Shown: positions 8,943 to 17,076 of the stretch, piece by piece
Position numbering within the stretch: the stretch's first letter is position 1
How the letters are laid out: each line of letters begins with the position of its first letter
NCBI GenBank assembly: GCA_902788345.1
Contig: CADAJP010000005.1
Coordinates: 62,001-126,000, forward strand
From: an uncultured bacterium
GTDB lineage: Bacteria; Cyanobacteriota; Vampirovibrionia; Gastranaerophilales; Gastranaerophilaceae
DNA length: 64,000 nucleotides
Reading direction: 5' to 3'
Position numbers and translations under genes: made by a program
The notes under the pieces: model-generated
Told to the model about the DNA's origin: nothing
Seen by the model: only the letters and a program-made list of their open reading frames with translations
Database searches by the model: none

Positions 8943-10133
8943 TTAAAACATTCCCGGAGGGCCGCCGCGTCTTTTAGCCGGAGCAGTTTTACCCGCCTTA
9001 CCGCCAACAGAACCTATTATAACTTCATCACCCTCTTTTATTTTATTTGAAATAATTTCAGTATTTGAATCATCGCTTGCGCCTTCTTTTATAGTAACTC
9101 TTTGAGGCTGATTTTTAACAAGAATCCAGATTCCCTGCTCTTTGTATTTTCTGCCGCTTGCTTCAGGTGTATATTTTAATGCGATATTAGGTACGCAAAG
9201 TACATTTTGACTTTTATTTGTAATTATTGAAACATTCGCAGTCATTCCGGGTTTAAGAGTTAAATCTTCATTTTTAACGGTAACAATAACCGTATATGTT
9301 ACGACATTTGATGTTGTTGTGGAATGAAGTCTGACCTGAGTAACCTGTCCGTGAAATACTTCATCCGGATAACCATCAAGCGTGTATTCAACTTCTTGAC
9401 CTTCTTTGACTTTGCCAATATCAGCTTCCGAAACATTTACCTGTATTTGCATTTCTTTTAAATCTTGTGCTATCGTAAATAATTCAGGAGCCTGAAAACT
9501 TGCGGCAACCGGCTGTCCTACGTCAATTGCACGTTTTATTATTGTACCGTCAACAGGAGCAATAATTTTTGTGTAACCAAGGTTTGTCATAGATGTTTTA
9601 AGACTTGCTCTTGCCTGTGCAATTGAAGCTTTTTGAGCACCAATAGAAGCTCTTTTTGCAAGATACTCACTCTCCGCCTGATCAAGCTCGCTTCTTGCAA
9701 TAAAATTCTTTGCATAAAGGTTTTTATATCTTGTATATGTTTTTTGGGCATATACCATTTCAGCATTGAGTTTTGCCAAATTTGCTTCTGCGTTAATTAT
9801 TTGCGCATTATTCTGGTCAACCTGAGCCTGAAAGGTTGCAGGGTCAATCTGTGCTAAAAGCTGACCTTTTTTTACTTCGGAATTATAATCAACGTAAATT
9901 TCCTTCATAAGACCTGATACCGTAGAACCAACACTCACGATATTTACGGGATTTATCGTTCCTGAAGCTTCTACTACCTGAGTTATTGTGCATCGGTCGA
10001 GTTTTTTTGTCTGATACTGAACCTTATTTTTATTTATCGCTCCGAATATCATACCGAGAATGATCACAATTACTACGGGAACGGCGATTTTTTTATTTTT
10101 CGCTAGTACAGTAAGTTTATTTTTTACGTCCAT
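8943..10133 (-). CDS. macA: MacA/HlyD-type periplasmic efflux adaptor
   Basis: Periplasmic membrane-fusion protein that links an inner-membrane transporter to TolC. Of 396 aa, residues 16-36 form the membrane anchor. They are followed by a lipoyl half-motif (VGSTVSGLMKEIYVDYNSEVKKGQLLAQIDP), a long alpha-hairpin (about 95-170), the second lipoyl half (KIIAPVDGTIIKRAIDVGQPV) and beta-barrel and membrane-proximal domains. The C-terminal tail is Gly/Pro/Arg-rich. The layout matches MacA-like adaptors, but no MacB ABC transporter is adjacent, so the pump partner is unknown. AAGGAAAG precedes the start. Its start overlaps the end of the upstream tolC-like gene by 17 bases. Confidence 0.85.
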   Translation of the reverse strand: MDVKNKLTVLAKNKKIAVPVVIVIILGMIFGAINKNKVQYQTKKLDRCTITQVVEASGTINPVNIVSVGSTVSGLMKEIYVDYNSEVKKGQLLAQIDPATFQAQVDQNNAQIINAEANLAKLNAEMVYAQKTYTRYKNLYAKNFIARSELDQAESEYLAKRASIGAQKASIAQARASLKTSMTNLGYTKIIAPVDGTIIKRAIDVGQPVAASFQAPELFTIAQDLKEMQIQVNVSEADIGKVKEGQEVEYTLDGYPDEVFHGQVTQVRLHSTTTSNVVTYTVIVTVKNEDLTLKPGMTANVSIITNKSQNVLCVPNIALKYTPEASGRKYKEQGIWILVKNQPQRVTIKEGASDDSNTEIISNKIKEGDEVIIGSVGGKAGKTAPAKRRGGPPGMF

Positions 10134-11628
10134 TTTTCTTTCCTTCTAAGGTCTTTGTAACACGTTGAGGCATTGCAATTACACTTTCCAAATTTGCTAT
10201 TGCAACATTATAATTATATATTGATTCTATATAAGAATGTTGTGCATTATTATAGTTAACTTTGGCATCCTGAAGTTGAATATAATCACCCAACCCGACA
10301 TAATATCTTCCCTCTGCAAGTTCATAATTTTCTCTTGTTTGGCGGACTTTAACAGCCTGAAGCGGTATTTGTTTTTCTGCCTCAAGCATCAATATATATG
10401 CATTTTGAACTTGAAAATATATATCTTTTTGCAATTGTTCAAGAGTATTCTTTGCAATATTTACCTGATATTTTCCGATATCAACCTGATTTTTTTGAGC
10501 CATTATATTCAAACTGCTTGAAATTCCTACTCCTGCATTAAAGCTGTTTGTAAGTTCGGTTTTGTTTGAATCCCTTAGAGCATAACCCACGCCGGCAGAT
10601 ATTTCAGGATAATAATTTCTTTTTATATACTTTAGATTTTGCTCTATAGCATCAACCGTTGCTTCATAAGCTTTTAAATCCGCACGGTTTTTCTTTGCCA
10701 TATCAATACATTCATCAAATGTATAAGGGAATTTTTCTATCTTATAATCGGTTAAAAGTTCAAGTTTTTCAACCGCAGAAGTAAATTTTGCATCAGAAAC
10801 GGCCTGAGGAGTCTTGTCATCTTCTTTTGAAGTTATTTTCTGAAATCTTGTCAAATCTACCGGTGCAACAATATCATTTAGGTTAACCCCTTCTTCAGAG
10901 ATATTGTAACTTGGAGCATCTACAAGATACATCGCATTATTCAGGCTGACAAGGGATTTTTCGTAGGTAGTCTGCGATTTGATTAATCCGATTTTTGAAT
11001 CACTAAGAGTAACTTCGGCGTTTACCAAATCAATTTTTGATTTTAACCCCTCGTCATAATAAGCTTTTGTACGCTGATAGTTTCTTTCGTTAATATCGAC
11101 ATAAGCTTCATTTATCAAGACACCCGCTCTTGCAGCCAAGACCTGATAATATTTTTGTTTAACATTAAAAGTAATTTCTCTTACTGCATTGTAAAAATTA
11201 TATTCATCCGCAATCATGTAAAATTTTTGCATACTAATTCTTGCATTTGTTTTGCCAAAATTAAAAAGCAGCATATTCATAGAAGCATTTAGGTTGTATG
11301 AATTTGTATTGGTTTTGATTCTCTTTGCGTGAATACTGTCAAAATCATATCCTGCCCCAACACCAATTGTCGGGAAAAACTCGGAACGAGCAATACTAAC
11401 CTGAGATTTTGAAATATTATAATCGTATTGGGCATTTTTAATAGCAGGACTGTTATTTAAAGCTATTGCAATACAATCATAAAGTGAAAGAGTCGCACCT
11501 TTTTTCACCTTGATAGTTTGAGCTTCCGTTTGCTGAATTTTTGCAGTGTCATCTATTGCAAAAGAGCAGGGTGAACCTGCCAAAACAAGAGCAAACATTA
11601 TTATAATAATTTTTTTATTTATACTCAT
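10117..11628 (-). CDS. tolC: TolC-family outer-membrane efflux channel
   Basis: Forms the outer-membrane/periplasmic tunnel for type I secretion or efflux. From 11628 the protein is 503 aa, with a signal peptide (MSINKKIIIIMFALVLAGSPCSFA by position 1-24). Two internally repeated halves follow, each containing the long heptad-rich helices of OEP domains (for example FNVKQKYYQVLAARAGVLINEA and IYFQVQNAYILMLEAEKQI regions). I preferred 11628 to an in-frame ATG at 11667 because the signal peptide begins there. No strong ribosome-binding site is seen for either. It is first in the operon with the adaptor and DUF3137 genes. Confidence 0.85.
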   Translation of the reverse strand: MSINKKIIIIMFALVLAGSPCSFAIDDTAKIQQTEAQTIKVKKGATLSLYDCIAIALNNSPAIKNAQYDYNISKSQVSIARSEFFPTIGVGAGYDFDSIHAKRIKTNTNSYNLNASMNMLLFNFGKTNARISMQKFYMIADEYNFYNAVREITFNVKQKYYQVLAARAGVLINEAYVDINERNYQRTKAYYDEGLKSKIDLVNAEVTLSDSKIGLIKSQTTYEKSLVSLNNAMYLVDAPSYNISEEGVNLNDIVAPVDLTRFQKITSKEDDKTPQAVSDAKFTSAVEKLELLTDYKIEKFPYTFDECIDMAKKNRADLKAYEATVDAIEQNLKYIKRNYYPEISAGVGYALRDSNKTELTNSFNAGVGISSSLNIMAQKNQVDIGKYQVNIAKNTLEQLQKDIYFQVQNAYILMLEAEKQIPLQAVKVRQTRENYELAEGRYYVGLGDYIQLQDAKVNYNNAQHSYIESIYNYNVAIANLESVIAMPQRVTKTLEGKKNGRKK

Positions 11629-11720
11629 ACATTGTCCGACTTTACATATATAACGATTAAACCACATAATTGTTCATTTTAGGTCATATAAAAATACTAA
11701 AAAATTTTACATAAAAAAAC

Positions 11721-11755
11721 TTGCAAAATATTTTTTTGCATGTATTATATAGTAG
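11721..11755 (+). promoter_or_regulatory. promoter of tRNA-Gly
   Basis: TTGCAA (11721-11726), a 16-bp spacer, then TATTAT (11743-11748), followed about 20 bases later by the mature 5' end of the tRNA. Confidence 0.6.
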
Positions 11756-11767
11756 TAAATTGAATAT

Positions 11768-11839
11768 GCGGGGGTAATTCAGTGGTAGAATGCTTCCTTG
11801 CCAAGGAAGATGTCGCGAGTTCGAGCCTCGTCTCCCGCT
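11768..11839 (+). tRNA. tRNA-Gly (GCC)
   Basis: A 72-nt cloverleaf. The acceptor stem GCGGGGG pairs with CTCCCGC (one G-U). The anticodon arm CTTCC-TTGCCAA-GGAAG gives anticodon GCC, and the T arm is GCGAG-TTCGAGC-CTCGT. The discriminator is U and no CCA is encoded, unlike the Ala and Asp tRNAs in this window. It is followed immediately by a terminator hairpin. Confidence 0.95.
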
Positions 11840-11877
11840 AATTAAAAAGACTCACCATCTAGTGGGTCTTTTTAATT
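11840..11877 (+). terminator. terminator of tRNA-Gly
   Basis: AAAAAGACTCAC and GTGGGTCTTTTT pair around a 6-base loop with one G-U. The A/T flanks make it usable on both strands. Confidence 0.8.
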
Positions 11878-12012
11878 TGTAGAGATAGCGGCAAGAAGCT
11901 CGGTTTTCGAGTTTGAGCGACCTGCGAGCAGAGGGCGAAGGCTTGACTGCGCATGGCTTTAGCCATTCAAAGCAGTCAACCGCAGACCCGTTTATTGCGA
12001 GTAGGTCAAGAC

Positions 12013-12028
12013 AGCCTCGTCTCCCGCT
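12013..12028 (+). pseudogene. tRNA-Gly 3'-end remnant
   Basis: Exact 16-base copy of the acceptor and T-arm 3' end of the tRNA-Gly at 11768. The remaining 5' part does not fold as a tRNA. Confidence 0.5.
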
Positions 12029-12067
12029 CCATAAAGAAGCTCCACCATAGGTGGGGCTTTTTTATGG
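12029..12067 (+). terminator. strong terminator after tRNA remnant
   Basis: An 18-bp stem (CCATAAAGAAGC... with GCTTTTTTATGG) with two mismatches, a 3-base loop and a T run. It matches the position of the terminator after the intact tRNA-Gly. Confidence 0.7.
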
Positions 12068-12103
12068 CCTGAGATAATGGCGAGTAGCTAGGTTTTCGAG
12101 TTC

Positions 12104-12637
12104 GGCGGATTTGCACTCTGCCGAACAAAACGATTAAGTATCGTTTTGTGAGAGGTGTCGACACGAAGTTAGTCCGGATAGCGAGGAAATTGAGCAAACT
12201 TGAACCGAAGGTTCAATTGCGAAACTTTCCGAGCGTGGAGCAAATACAAGACGGAAGTTTTGAAATATTTCCCTCGAAATGTAAAAAGTTTAAGAATTAG
12301 TTTGGTGCAAATAATTGCACCCTACAAGCTCGGAAGCAAACAAATGTAGGTTGGGCATTCTTGCCCAACACCACTAAATTGTAGCGGTCGGAATATGATT
12401 GATGATTTAAATTCCAAACTACTCCAAAAGTAACTTTTCTTGCACTTTTTTACTCATTTTTTGGTTGACTTTAGTCAATCAAATTATGCCTGCAGGTTAA
12501 AATTTATCGTTGAGCTTCACCCAACCTGCTTGCTATCTGCTAAAGTCCATCCTTCCAGCCACCCTGCGAATTAAACTGATGTTGTATCAGTCTCTATCCA
12601 ACGGTTAGAGCTGCAAATTCTACATATTTCACATATT
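12104..12637. other. gene-free stretch with REP-like hairpins
   Basis: No convincing coding region. It holds adjacent hairpins: GGTGCAA-ATAA-TTGCACC (12304-12321), CCTACA...TGTAGG (12321-12350) and GTTGGGCA-TTCT-TGCCCAAC (12350-12369). Farther on are GCAGGTT...AACCTGC (about 12491-12531) and ACTGAT-GTTGT-ATCAGT (about 12573-12589). The density of palindromes suggests REP/BIME-type repeats or structured RNA debris rather than a gene. Confidence 0.5.
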
Positions 12638-13231
12638 TTATGACATTTGCTCAAGATAATAAATTAACAGAAGAGTTCTGAAATGTCTTATATCCTGTGA
12701 GGTTTTCGCAAATATAAGTCCGCCGATTGAACCGAAATCCTGCTGACCAATATATTTTTGATAGTCTTTTAGCTCTTTCACCCATCTGATTTCACTTGCT
12801 TTTATTTTTTCAAAATCTTCCGATTCTACGGTAATGCTTATTTGTTGATATACTTCATTTAATATTTTGTCCGTATTTTCAAGATACTCCCCTGAAAGCA
12901 TATTCATTTCCATCTGCGTTTGAGCTTTTTCTATATCTTTATCATAACCTTTTTTCAAATTGTTTAATTCTTTATAAAAATCACTATCTTTGTTAATTTT
13001 ATCTTCGACTTTGCCATATAGCCTTTTTAAATTGTTTAAATCTCGCTTTGCTGAGCTATCAAATTCTCCAACTTGAATAAGTACATTGTGTTTTTTTACT
13101 GTATCCCAATATTGATTCTGATAATTATCTACCTGCATAAGCGGATCTGTGTTTGCAGTTTTGTTTTTGTATAAACCTATAACAAACAATGAAATTAAAA
13201 TTACAGACAGAAATATAATAATCTTTTTCAC
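12638..13231 (-). CDS. LprI-like lysozyme-inhibitor-domain protein, membrane-anchored
   Basis: From a GTG at 13231 the protein is 197 aa: an N-terminal anchor (KKIIIFLSVILISLFVIGLY), a coiled-coil-prone helical middle, and a C-terminal part resembling the LprI (DUF1311) domain. The family pattern LN-x-x-Y appears as ILNEVYQQIS, the e..W..elkd pattern as SEIRWVKELKDYQ, and the closing GSIGGLIFAK...RTLLLIYYLEQ is recognisable. The usual cysteines are missing. GTG was preferred to the upstream ATG (13255) because AAAGGA lies about 9 bases before the GTG. It lies 73 bp downstream of a lysozyme-like gene on the same strand, which suggests an immunity or inhibitor role by inference. Confidence 0.55.
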   Translation of the reverse strand: MKKIIIFLSVILISLFVIGLYKNKTANTDPLMQVDNYQNQYWDTVKKHNVLIQVGEFDSSAKRDLNNLKRLYGKVEDKINKDSDFYKELNNLKKGYDKDIEKAQTQMEMNMLSGEYLENTDKILNEVYQQISITVESEDFEKIKASEIRWVKELKDYQKYIGQQDFGSIGGLIFAKTSQDIRHFRTLLLIYYLEQMS

Positions 13232-13304
13232 AACTAAATTCCTTTCTGCCAACATGAATAATACAAAATATTTTGCATTTCAATGTTTTTAAAATAATAA
13301 AAAA

Positions 13305-14267
13305 TTATTTTATTTTTCCGCCAAACATTTTTTCTCTGTAATATCTTACATATCTCGGATAACTCATACCATCTTTAGGTGCAAGATGTAGTTGAATCTT
13401 CCATTCGCTTGCAGTGTTTTTGTCAGATATTTTTACGACATCATTAGGATTATCAAATCTTTTTTCCAATGCTCCTGTGCCGTTCCATAACAATGCTATT
13501 ATATCCTCTGTGGTAATACGTTCCTTTGAATTTTTAATTTTTGCATTGTTATTTTTAAGTCTTGTCTGCCATTTAGGACTTTCGGCGGTTCTTAAGTGAT
13601 CAGCAAGTATAATCATTGTTGCAATTGCACATTTTGAGGTGCTGTCCCTATAGTCTTTAGCCGATTTTATTCCGTATTTGTCTGCAAGTCGTTTATTCTT
13701 TGAGCCTGCTTTAAAATTCGTTTTATATTTTATTTGTGTAAGTCCCTGAGAACAATCTGATGAAAATGCAGACATAATTTTTTTTGCAATAATTCTAAAT
13801 TGAGTTCGTTCTTCATCTATCGGACTGACAAATGTATTATCGCCAAAATGGGTTTCTTGTTCTGCAATGCCCATTGCAATATTTGCAAGCCTGTAATATT
13901 CGTCTTCTGTTACACCCAAATCTCGCATTAAATTCTTCTTGTTACCCTCAATTGTATCCAAAAATGTTTGCATAGTCTTTTGTGTTTCAACATGAGAAAT
14001 AACATTGACTTGATCTATTGTTGTCAAATATTCCATACTATCAGCATTCCTGTGAATATGAGATAAGGCATATCTGCTCGGAATAATGACAAGTGTATCA
14101 GCCTTAGTTTGACCGTTTTCATTTTTCATACGCAGCAAATATTGAGAGTCGCTTATTACTTTTACAACTTTACTGTTAGCTGTTTGAGAGTGCTTCTGAG
14201 CTTTTGTTTTCTGTGTAAATCTCTTAGGTGTACGCTCGGATTGTATTTGTTGAATATTTCCGGTCAT
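13305..14267 (-). CDS. lysozyme/transglycosylase-like protein, no signal peptide
   Basis: A 320-aa protein with a basic, probably disordered N-terminus (1-35) and a middle region with the layout of an SLT/goose-type lysozyme fold. GIAEQETHFG (133-142) has E138 in the catalytic-Glu position. SQGLTQIKYKT (173-183) resembles the GLMQI motif, and LLWNGTGA (259-266) resembles the AYNAG motif. It probably cleaves peptidoglycan. No signal peptide is visible, so export would need a specialised route or lysis. AAGGAAA precedes the ATG. The neighbouring downstream gene is an LprI-like lysozyme-inhibitor candidate. The family assignment is by motif reading only. Confidence 0.5.
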   Translation of the reverse strand: MTGNIQQIQSERTPKRFTQKTKAQKHSQTANSKVVKVISDSQYLLRMKNENGQTKADTLVIIPSRYALSHIHRNADSMEYLTTIDQVNVISHVETQKTMQTFLDTIEGNKKNLMRDLGVTEDEYYRLANIAMGIAEQETHFGDNTFVSPIDEERTQFRIIAKKIMSAFSSDCSQGLTQIKYKTNFKAGSKNKRLADKYGIKSAKDYRDSTSKCAIATMIILADHLRTAESPKWQTRLKNNNAKIKNSKERITTEDIIALLWNGTGALEKRFDNPNDVVKISDKNTASEWKIQLHLAPKDGMSYPRYVRYYREKMFGGKIK

Positions 14268-14390
14268 AAATATTTCCTTTTCCCCGTATTTATATAAAGT
14301 ACTTTAATACTTGCAAATTGTTATTCTAAAACATTCAATACACAATTTGTTACATGTATTGTAAAATATTAAAAAGTATATTTTGAAAAT

Positions 14391-14418
14391 GTGAAATAAT
14401 TTTTTTTTATTGTATAAT
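14391..14418 (+). promoter_or_regulatory. ftsZ promoter
   Basis: GTGAAA (14391-14396), a 16-bp spacer and TATAAT (14413-14418), with the ribosome-binding site TAGGAGGT at 14433-14440 and the start codon at 14444. This leaves a leader of about 20 bases. Confidence 0.55.
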
Positions 14419-14443
14419 GTTAAAAAAATTCCTAGGAGGTACA

Positions 14444-15553
14444 ATGGAGAATATAATTTCGAATTTTGAAAGCAGTAACAGACCACATATAAATCCGACC
14501 AGAATAAAGGTTGTAGGTGTAGGCGGCGGCGGTGGTAATGCCGTAAACCGTATGATGCAGGCAAAACTTGCCGGTGTAGAATTTTGGTTAATGAATACGG
14601 ATTTACAGGTGCTTACATGTAGTGATGTACCGAATAAACTTCAACTGGGCTTGGAAACTACAAACGGTCTTGGTTCAGGCGGCAATCCGTCTGTCGGCGA
14701 AAAAGCTGCTATTGAAGTGAAGGAAAAGATTACAAAAGCATTAGACAATACTGATATGCTGTTTATTACTGCCGGAATGGGCGGTGGAACAGGTACCGGT
14801 GCAGCTCCTGTAGTTGCACAAATTGCTCAGGATTTGGGTATTTTAACAATTGCATTTGTTACAAAACCATTCTTCTGGGAAGGTAAAAAAAGAATGAATC
14901 AGGCTGAAGAAGGCATTGAAAAATTGAAAAAATATGTTGATGCTATTCTTGTTGTACCTAATGATAAATTACTTCAGGTTGTTGAAAGACAAATCGGTGT
15001 TCGTGAAGCCTTCTGTGTTACTGATGAAGTATTATACAGAGGAATCCAGGGCTTATCTGATATCATTACAATTCCTGGTATGATAAATATTGACTTCGCA
15101 GATGTAAGAAAAGTTGTTAAAAATTCAGGTACAGCCTTAATGGGTATTGGTAGAGCTCAGGGTGAAGGCAGAGCAATTAAAGCTGCAGAAATGGCTATTA
15201 ATTCTCAATTGTTAGAATCATCAATTGATGGTGCAGGCGGTATCATTGTAAATATCACAGGCAGTTCTAATATGACATTGTATGAAATCAATGATGCTAC
15301 AAATGTAATCAACAATGTTGTAAAAGATGACGCAGATGTAATTATCGGTACTGCAATTAATGAATCTATGCAAAATGAAATTCAGATTACCGTAATTGCT
15401 ACCGGTTTCGCTGAAAAAACTACAAGAGGAGCTTTCCAAATGAGTGCAGCTGATTACTTCAGCGGAAAAAATACTGATTCATCTTCATCAAATATTGATT
15501 TCCCGAAAATTGATTTAGATGTTCCGGATTTCTTGAAAAAAGAAGATGAATAG
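14444..15553 (+). CDS. ftsZ: cell division protein FtsZ
   Basis: Tubulin-like GTPase that forms the division ring. 369 aa from 14444. The N-terminal GTP-binding motif GVGGGGGNAVNRM, the tubulin signature GGGTGTGAAP (about residues 108-117) and the T7-type catalytic loop NIDFADV are all present. The C-terminus ends DVPDFLKKEDE, which carries the conserved DxPxFLxK peptide that binds FtsA/SepF-type partners. The linker is short. The start at 14444 is fixed by a strong TAGGAGGT just upstream, rather than the in-frame ATG at 14417. It stands alone, without ftsA or other dcw genes nearby, as in cyanobacteria-like genomes. Confidence 0.97.
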   Translation: MENIISNFESSNRPHINPTRIKVVGVGGGGGNAVNRMMQAKLAGVEFWLMNTDLQVLTCSDVPNKLQLGLETTNGLGSGGNPSVGEKAAIEVKEKITKALDNTDMLFITAGMGGGTGTGAAPVVAQIAQDLGILTIAFVTKPFFWEGKKRMNQAEEGIEKLKKYVDAILVVPNDKLLQVVERQIGVREAFCVTDEVLYRGIQGLSDIITIPGMINIDFADVRKVVKNSGTALMGIGRAQGEGRAIKAAEMAINSQLLESSIDGAGGIIVNITGSSNMTLYEINDATNVINNVVKDDADVIIGTAINESMQNEIQITVIATGFAEKTTRGAFQMSAADYFSGKNTDSSSSNIDFPKIDLDVPDFLKKEDE

Positions 15554-15573
15554 TAATAACAAATTAGACCAAG

Positions 15574-15607
15574 AAAAAAGACCTCTCAATATTGAGAGGT
15601 CTTTTTT
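15574..15607. terminator. bidirectional terminator between ftsZ and pilin gene
   Basis: Perfect 17-bp palindrome with half-site AAAAAAGACCTCTCAAT, with A and T runs at either end, so it can serve both convergent genes. Confidence 0.85.
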
Positions 15608-15620
15608 TATACCTAAAACT

Positions 15621-16310
15621 TTATTCTTGAGTTTCTACACATTCACCGCTTGCATTTTTTGAAATAGCAAATTTACCGACCAACTTTTTATCTGTTCTAA
15701 CAGCTAAAATTGCCCAGCAATCTTGCAGTTCAATTTTGCCTGTCGGCTCTATTGTCATTGTAAATCTGTCAAAACCTTTATCTCTGGCAGGATTACAAGT
15801 TCCTGAATTTGTATTTTGCCCGCAATTTGGCCCTTGAGATTCTCCGTTTACATCTATGGTTAAGACAGCATTACCATTTGAACTGTAGCTTATGTTCTTA
15901 AAAAACCATTTCATACCGTCTTTTGTTTCAAAAGTAACAGTACTGCCATTATTTACACTGCCTTTTATATCCAGCTTATCCGTAAAGATATTTACAAATT
16001 TATTATTAGCATTGTCAGGCTTACCGTTTAACCATAAAGAGCATTTTCTGTAGCCCGTGCCGTCTGTAAGTCCTACTTTAATCCTGATTGGCGGATAACA
16101 ACCATCATCATTCAACATACTGGCAATAATCGTTTCTGTAGTATAAAAAGCGCGTTTTGCCATAAGCGTATTCTGATCCGGCACAAGACTATGCACAATC
16201 GGCATCAATATTGCGGTCAAAATAGCAATTACACCAAGTGCGATAAGTAATTCTGATATTGTAAAAGCTTTTAGTTTAGATAACTTTCTTTTTAATAAAA
16301 TTTTCAGCAT
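15621..16310 (-). CDS. type IV pilin-like / pseudopilin protein
   Basis: The 229-aa protein has a class III signal: a basic leader then KAFTISELLIALGVIAILTA, with A15 at -1, F16 at +1 and the conserved E20 at +5. The long hydrophobic helix follows. The C-terminal globular part is strand-rich, with Cys residues (for example SGTCNPARD and GECVETQE) that may form disulfides. The -1 residue is Ala rather than Gly, as in the two large chimeric pilins at 46268 and 48215. GAGAG precedes the ATG. It is probably processed by PilD and located in the envelope. Its exact pilus or secretion system is not in the window. Confidence 0.8.
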   Translation of the reverse strand: MLKILLKRKLSKLKAFTISELLIALGVIAILTAILMPIVHSLVPDQNTLMAKRAFYTTETIIASMLNDDGCYPPIRIKVGLTDGTGYRKCSLWLNGKPDNANNKFVNIFTDKLDIKGSVNNGSTVTFETKDGMKWFFKNISYSSNGNAVLTIDVNGESQGPNCGQNTNSGTCNPARDKGFDRFTMTIEPTGKIELQDCWAILAVRTDKKLVGKFAISKNASGECVETQE

Positions 16311-16389
16311 TTTAAACTCTCTAATATAATTACAACTATAATAGTATTTTACATTATTTTTTGAGTAATTTCAAGCACAAAAAGATATC

Positions 16390-16998
16390 TTAAAACTGGT
16401 GTTCTTCAATCATTTTGTTGTATATATCAAGATAAGTTTGAGCCTGTTTATCTTTTCCCATTTTCTTATAGGCATAGGCAATGTTATAATATATATTTGG
16501 CTCATTTGGTTTTAAATCCTGCGCTTTGAAAAAGTTATATTTTGCTGTAGAGTATTTACCTAACTGCAAGTATGCACAGCCAATATTATAATATCCGTAT
16601 GCAAAATCAGGCTTATATTTGACTGCTTGTTTAAATTCATTAAGAGCCATATTAGGCTGGTTTTTAGATAGATAGATATAGCCAAGGTTATAATGTGCCT
16701 TATAAAATTTAGGCTCTTTATTTATTGCCTGATTAAACATAAAAACCGCTTTATCAATTTGTTCTTTATCCTGCATTATGTTGCCCATCATAAGCCAATC
16801 CTGAGCAGATCTTTCATCTTCCGGCTTACTTTCAAGAATTGAATACGCTTTGTCAATTTCATTTTGAGCATACATTACTTTTGCCTGCTCTGTTACCGTA
16901 TCAACCTTCGGTTCTTCTTGTTTTTTATTGAATGAAAATGCATAAGCACTTTGCATTAACATTAATGAAATAATTAATATTGTAAAAAGCTTTCTCAT
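16390..16998 (-). CDS. exported TPR-repeat protein
   Basis: From the ATG at 16998 the protein is 202 aa with a signal peptide (MRKLFTILIISLMLMQSAYA) and four to five tetratricopeptide repeats. The best are AHYNLGYIYLSKNQPNMALNEF, AYGYYNIGCAYLQLGKYSTA and IYYNIAYAYKKMGKDKQA by position in the C-terminal two thirds. It probably acts as a protein-interaction scaffold in the periplasm. An in-frame GTG at 17034 is less likely because the signal peptide begins at 16998. There is no ribosome-binding site. TATAAT (minus strand, 17005-17010) ends exactly 6 bases before the ATG, suggesting a leaderless mRNA. Confidence 0.75.
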   Translation of the reverse strand: MRKLFTILIISLMLMQSAYAFSFNKKQEEPKVDTVTEQAKVMYAQNEIDKAYSILESKPEDERSAQDWLMMGNIMQDKEQIDKAVFMFNQAINKEPKFYKAHYNLGYIYLSKNQPNMALNEFKQAVKYKPDFAYGYYNIGCAYLQLGKYSTAKYNFFKAQDLKPNEPNIYYNIAYAYKKMGKDKQAQTYLDIYNKMIEEHQF

Positions 16999-17010
16999 AA
17001 AATTATTATA
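16998..17010 (-). promoter_or_regulatory. possible leaderless promoter for TPR gene
   Basis: TATAAT on the minus strand (17005-17010) is followed by AATTTT and then ATG, so transcription would begin at the start codon. The -35 region is poor. Confidence 0.4.
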
Positions 17011-17040
17011 AATCAAATTTTTAAATATAGCCACAAAAAT

Positions 17041-17070
17041 TTGACTAACAGTAAAAATAGGTAATACTAT
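17041..17070 (+). promoter_or_regulatory. promoter of candidate small RNA
   Basis: TTGACT (17041-17046), an 18-bp spacer and TACTAT (17065-17070). It points into a short transcript that ends at a strong terminator and has no open reading frame of note. Confidence 0.5.
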
Positions 17071-17076
17071 TTATTA

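Larger units (their letters stand above)
11882..12103 (+). repeat. tandem duplication of the tRNA-Gly 3' flank (tRNA remnant + terminator + flank)
   Basis: The 16-base tRNA 3' end AGCCTCGTCTCCCGCT (11824-11839) recurs exactly at 12013-12028, with an unrelated insertion in its T loop and no upstream cloverleaf. It is followed by another strong terminator (12029-12067). The 33-base flank at 11882-11914 recurs imperfectly at 12071-12103 (shared core GGTTTTCGAGTT). The period is 189 bp. Between the copies is an inverted repeat TTGACTGC...GCAGTCAA enclosing ATGGCT/AGCCAT. I read this as a decayed tandem duplication or an old integration scar at the tRNA. Confidence 0.6.

Noticed and set aside
8943..11628. 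Complete MacAB-TolC pump
   Set aside because: No MacB-type ABC transporter gene is adjacent. Only the adaptor and outer-membrane channel are present.
12006..12197. 63-aa minus-strand reading frame
   Set aside because: It runs through the tRNA remnant and terminator hairpin and has no ribosome-binding site.
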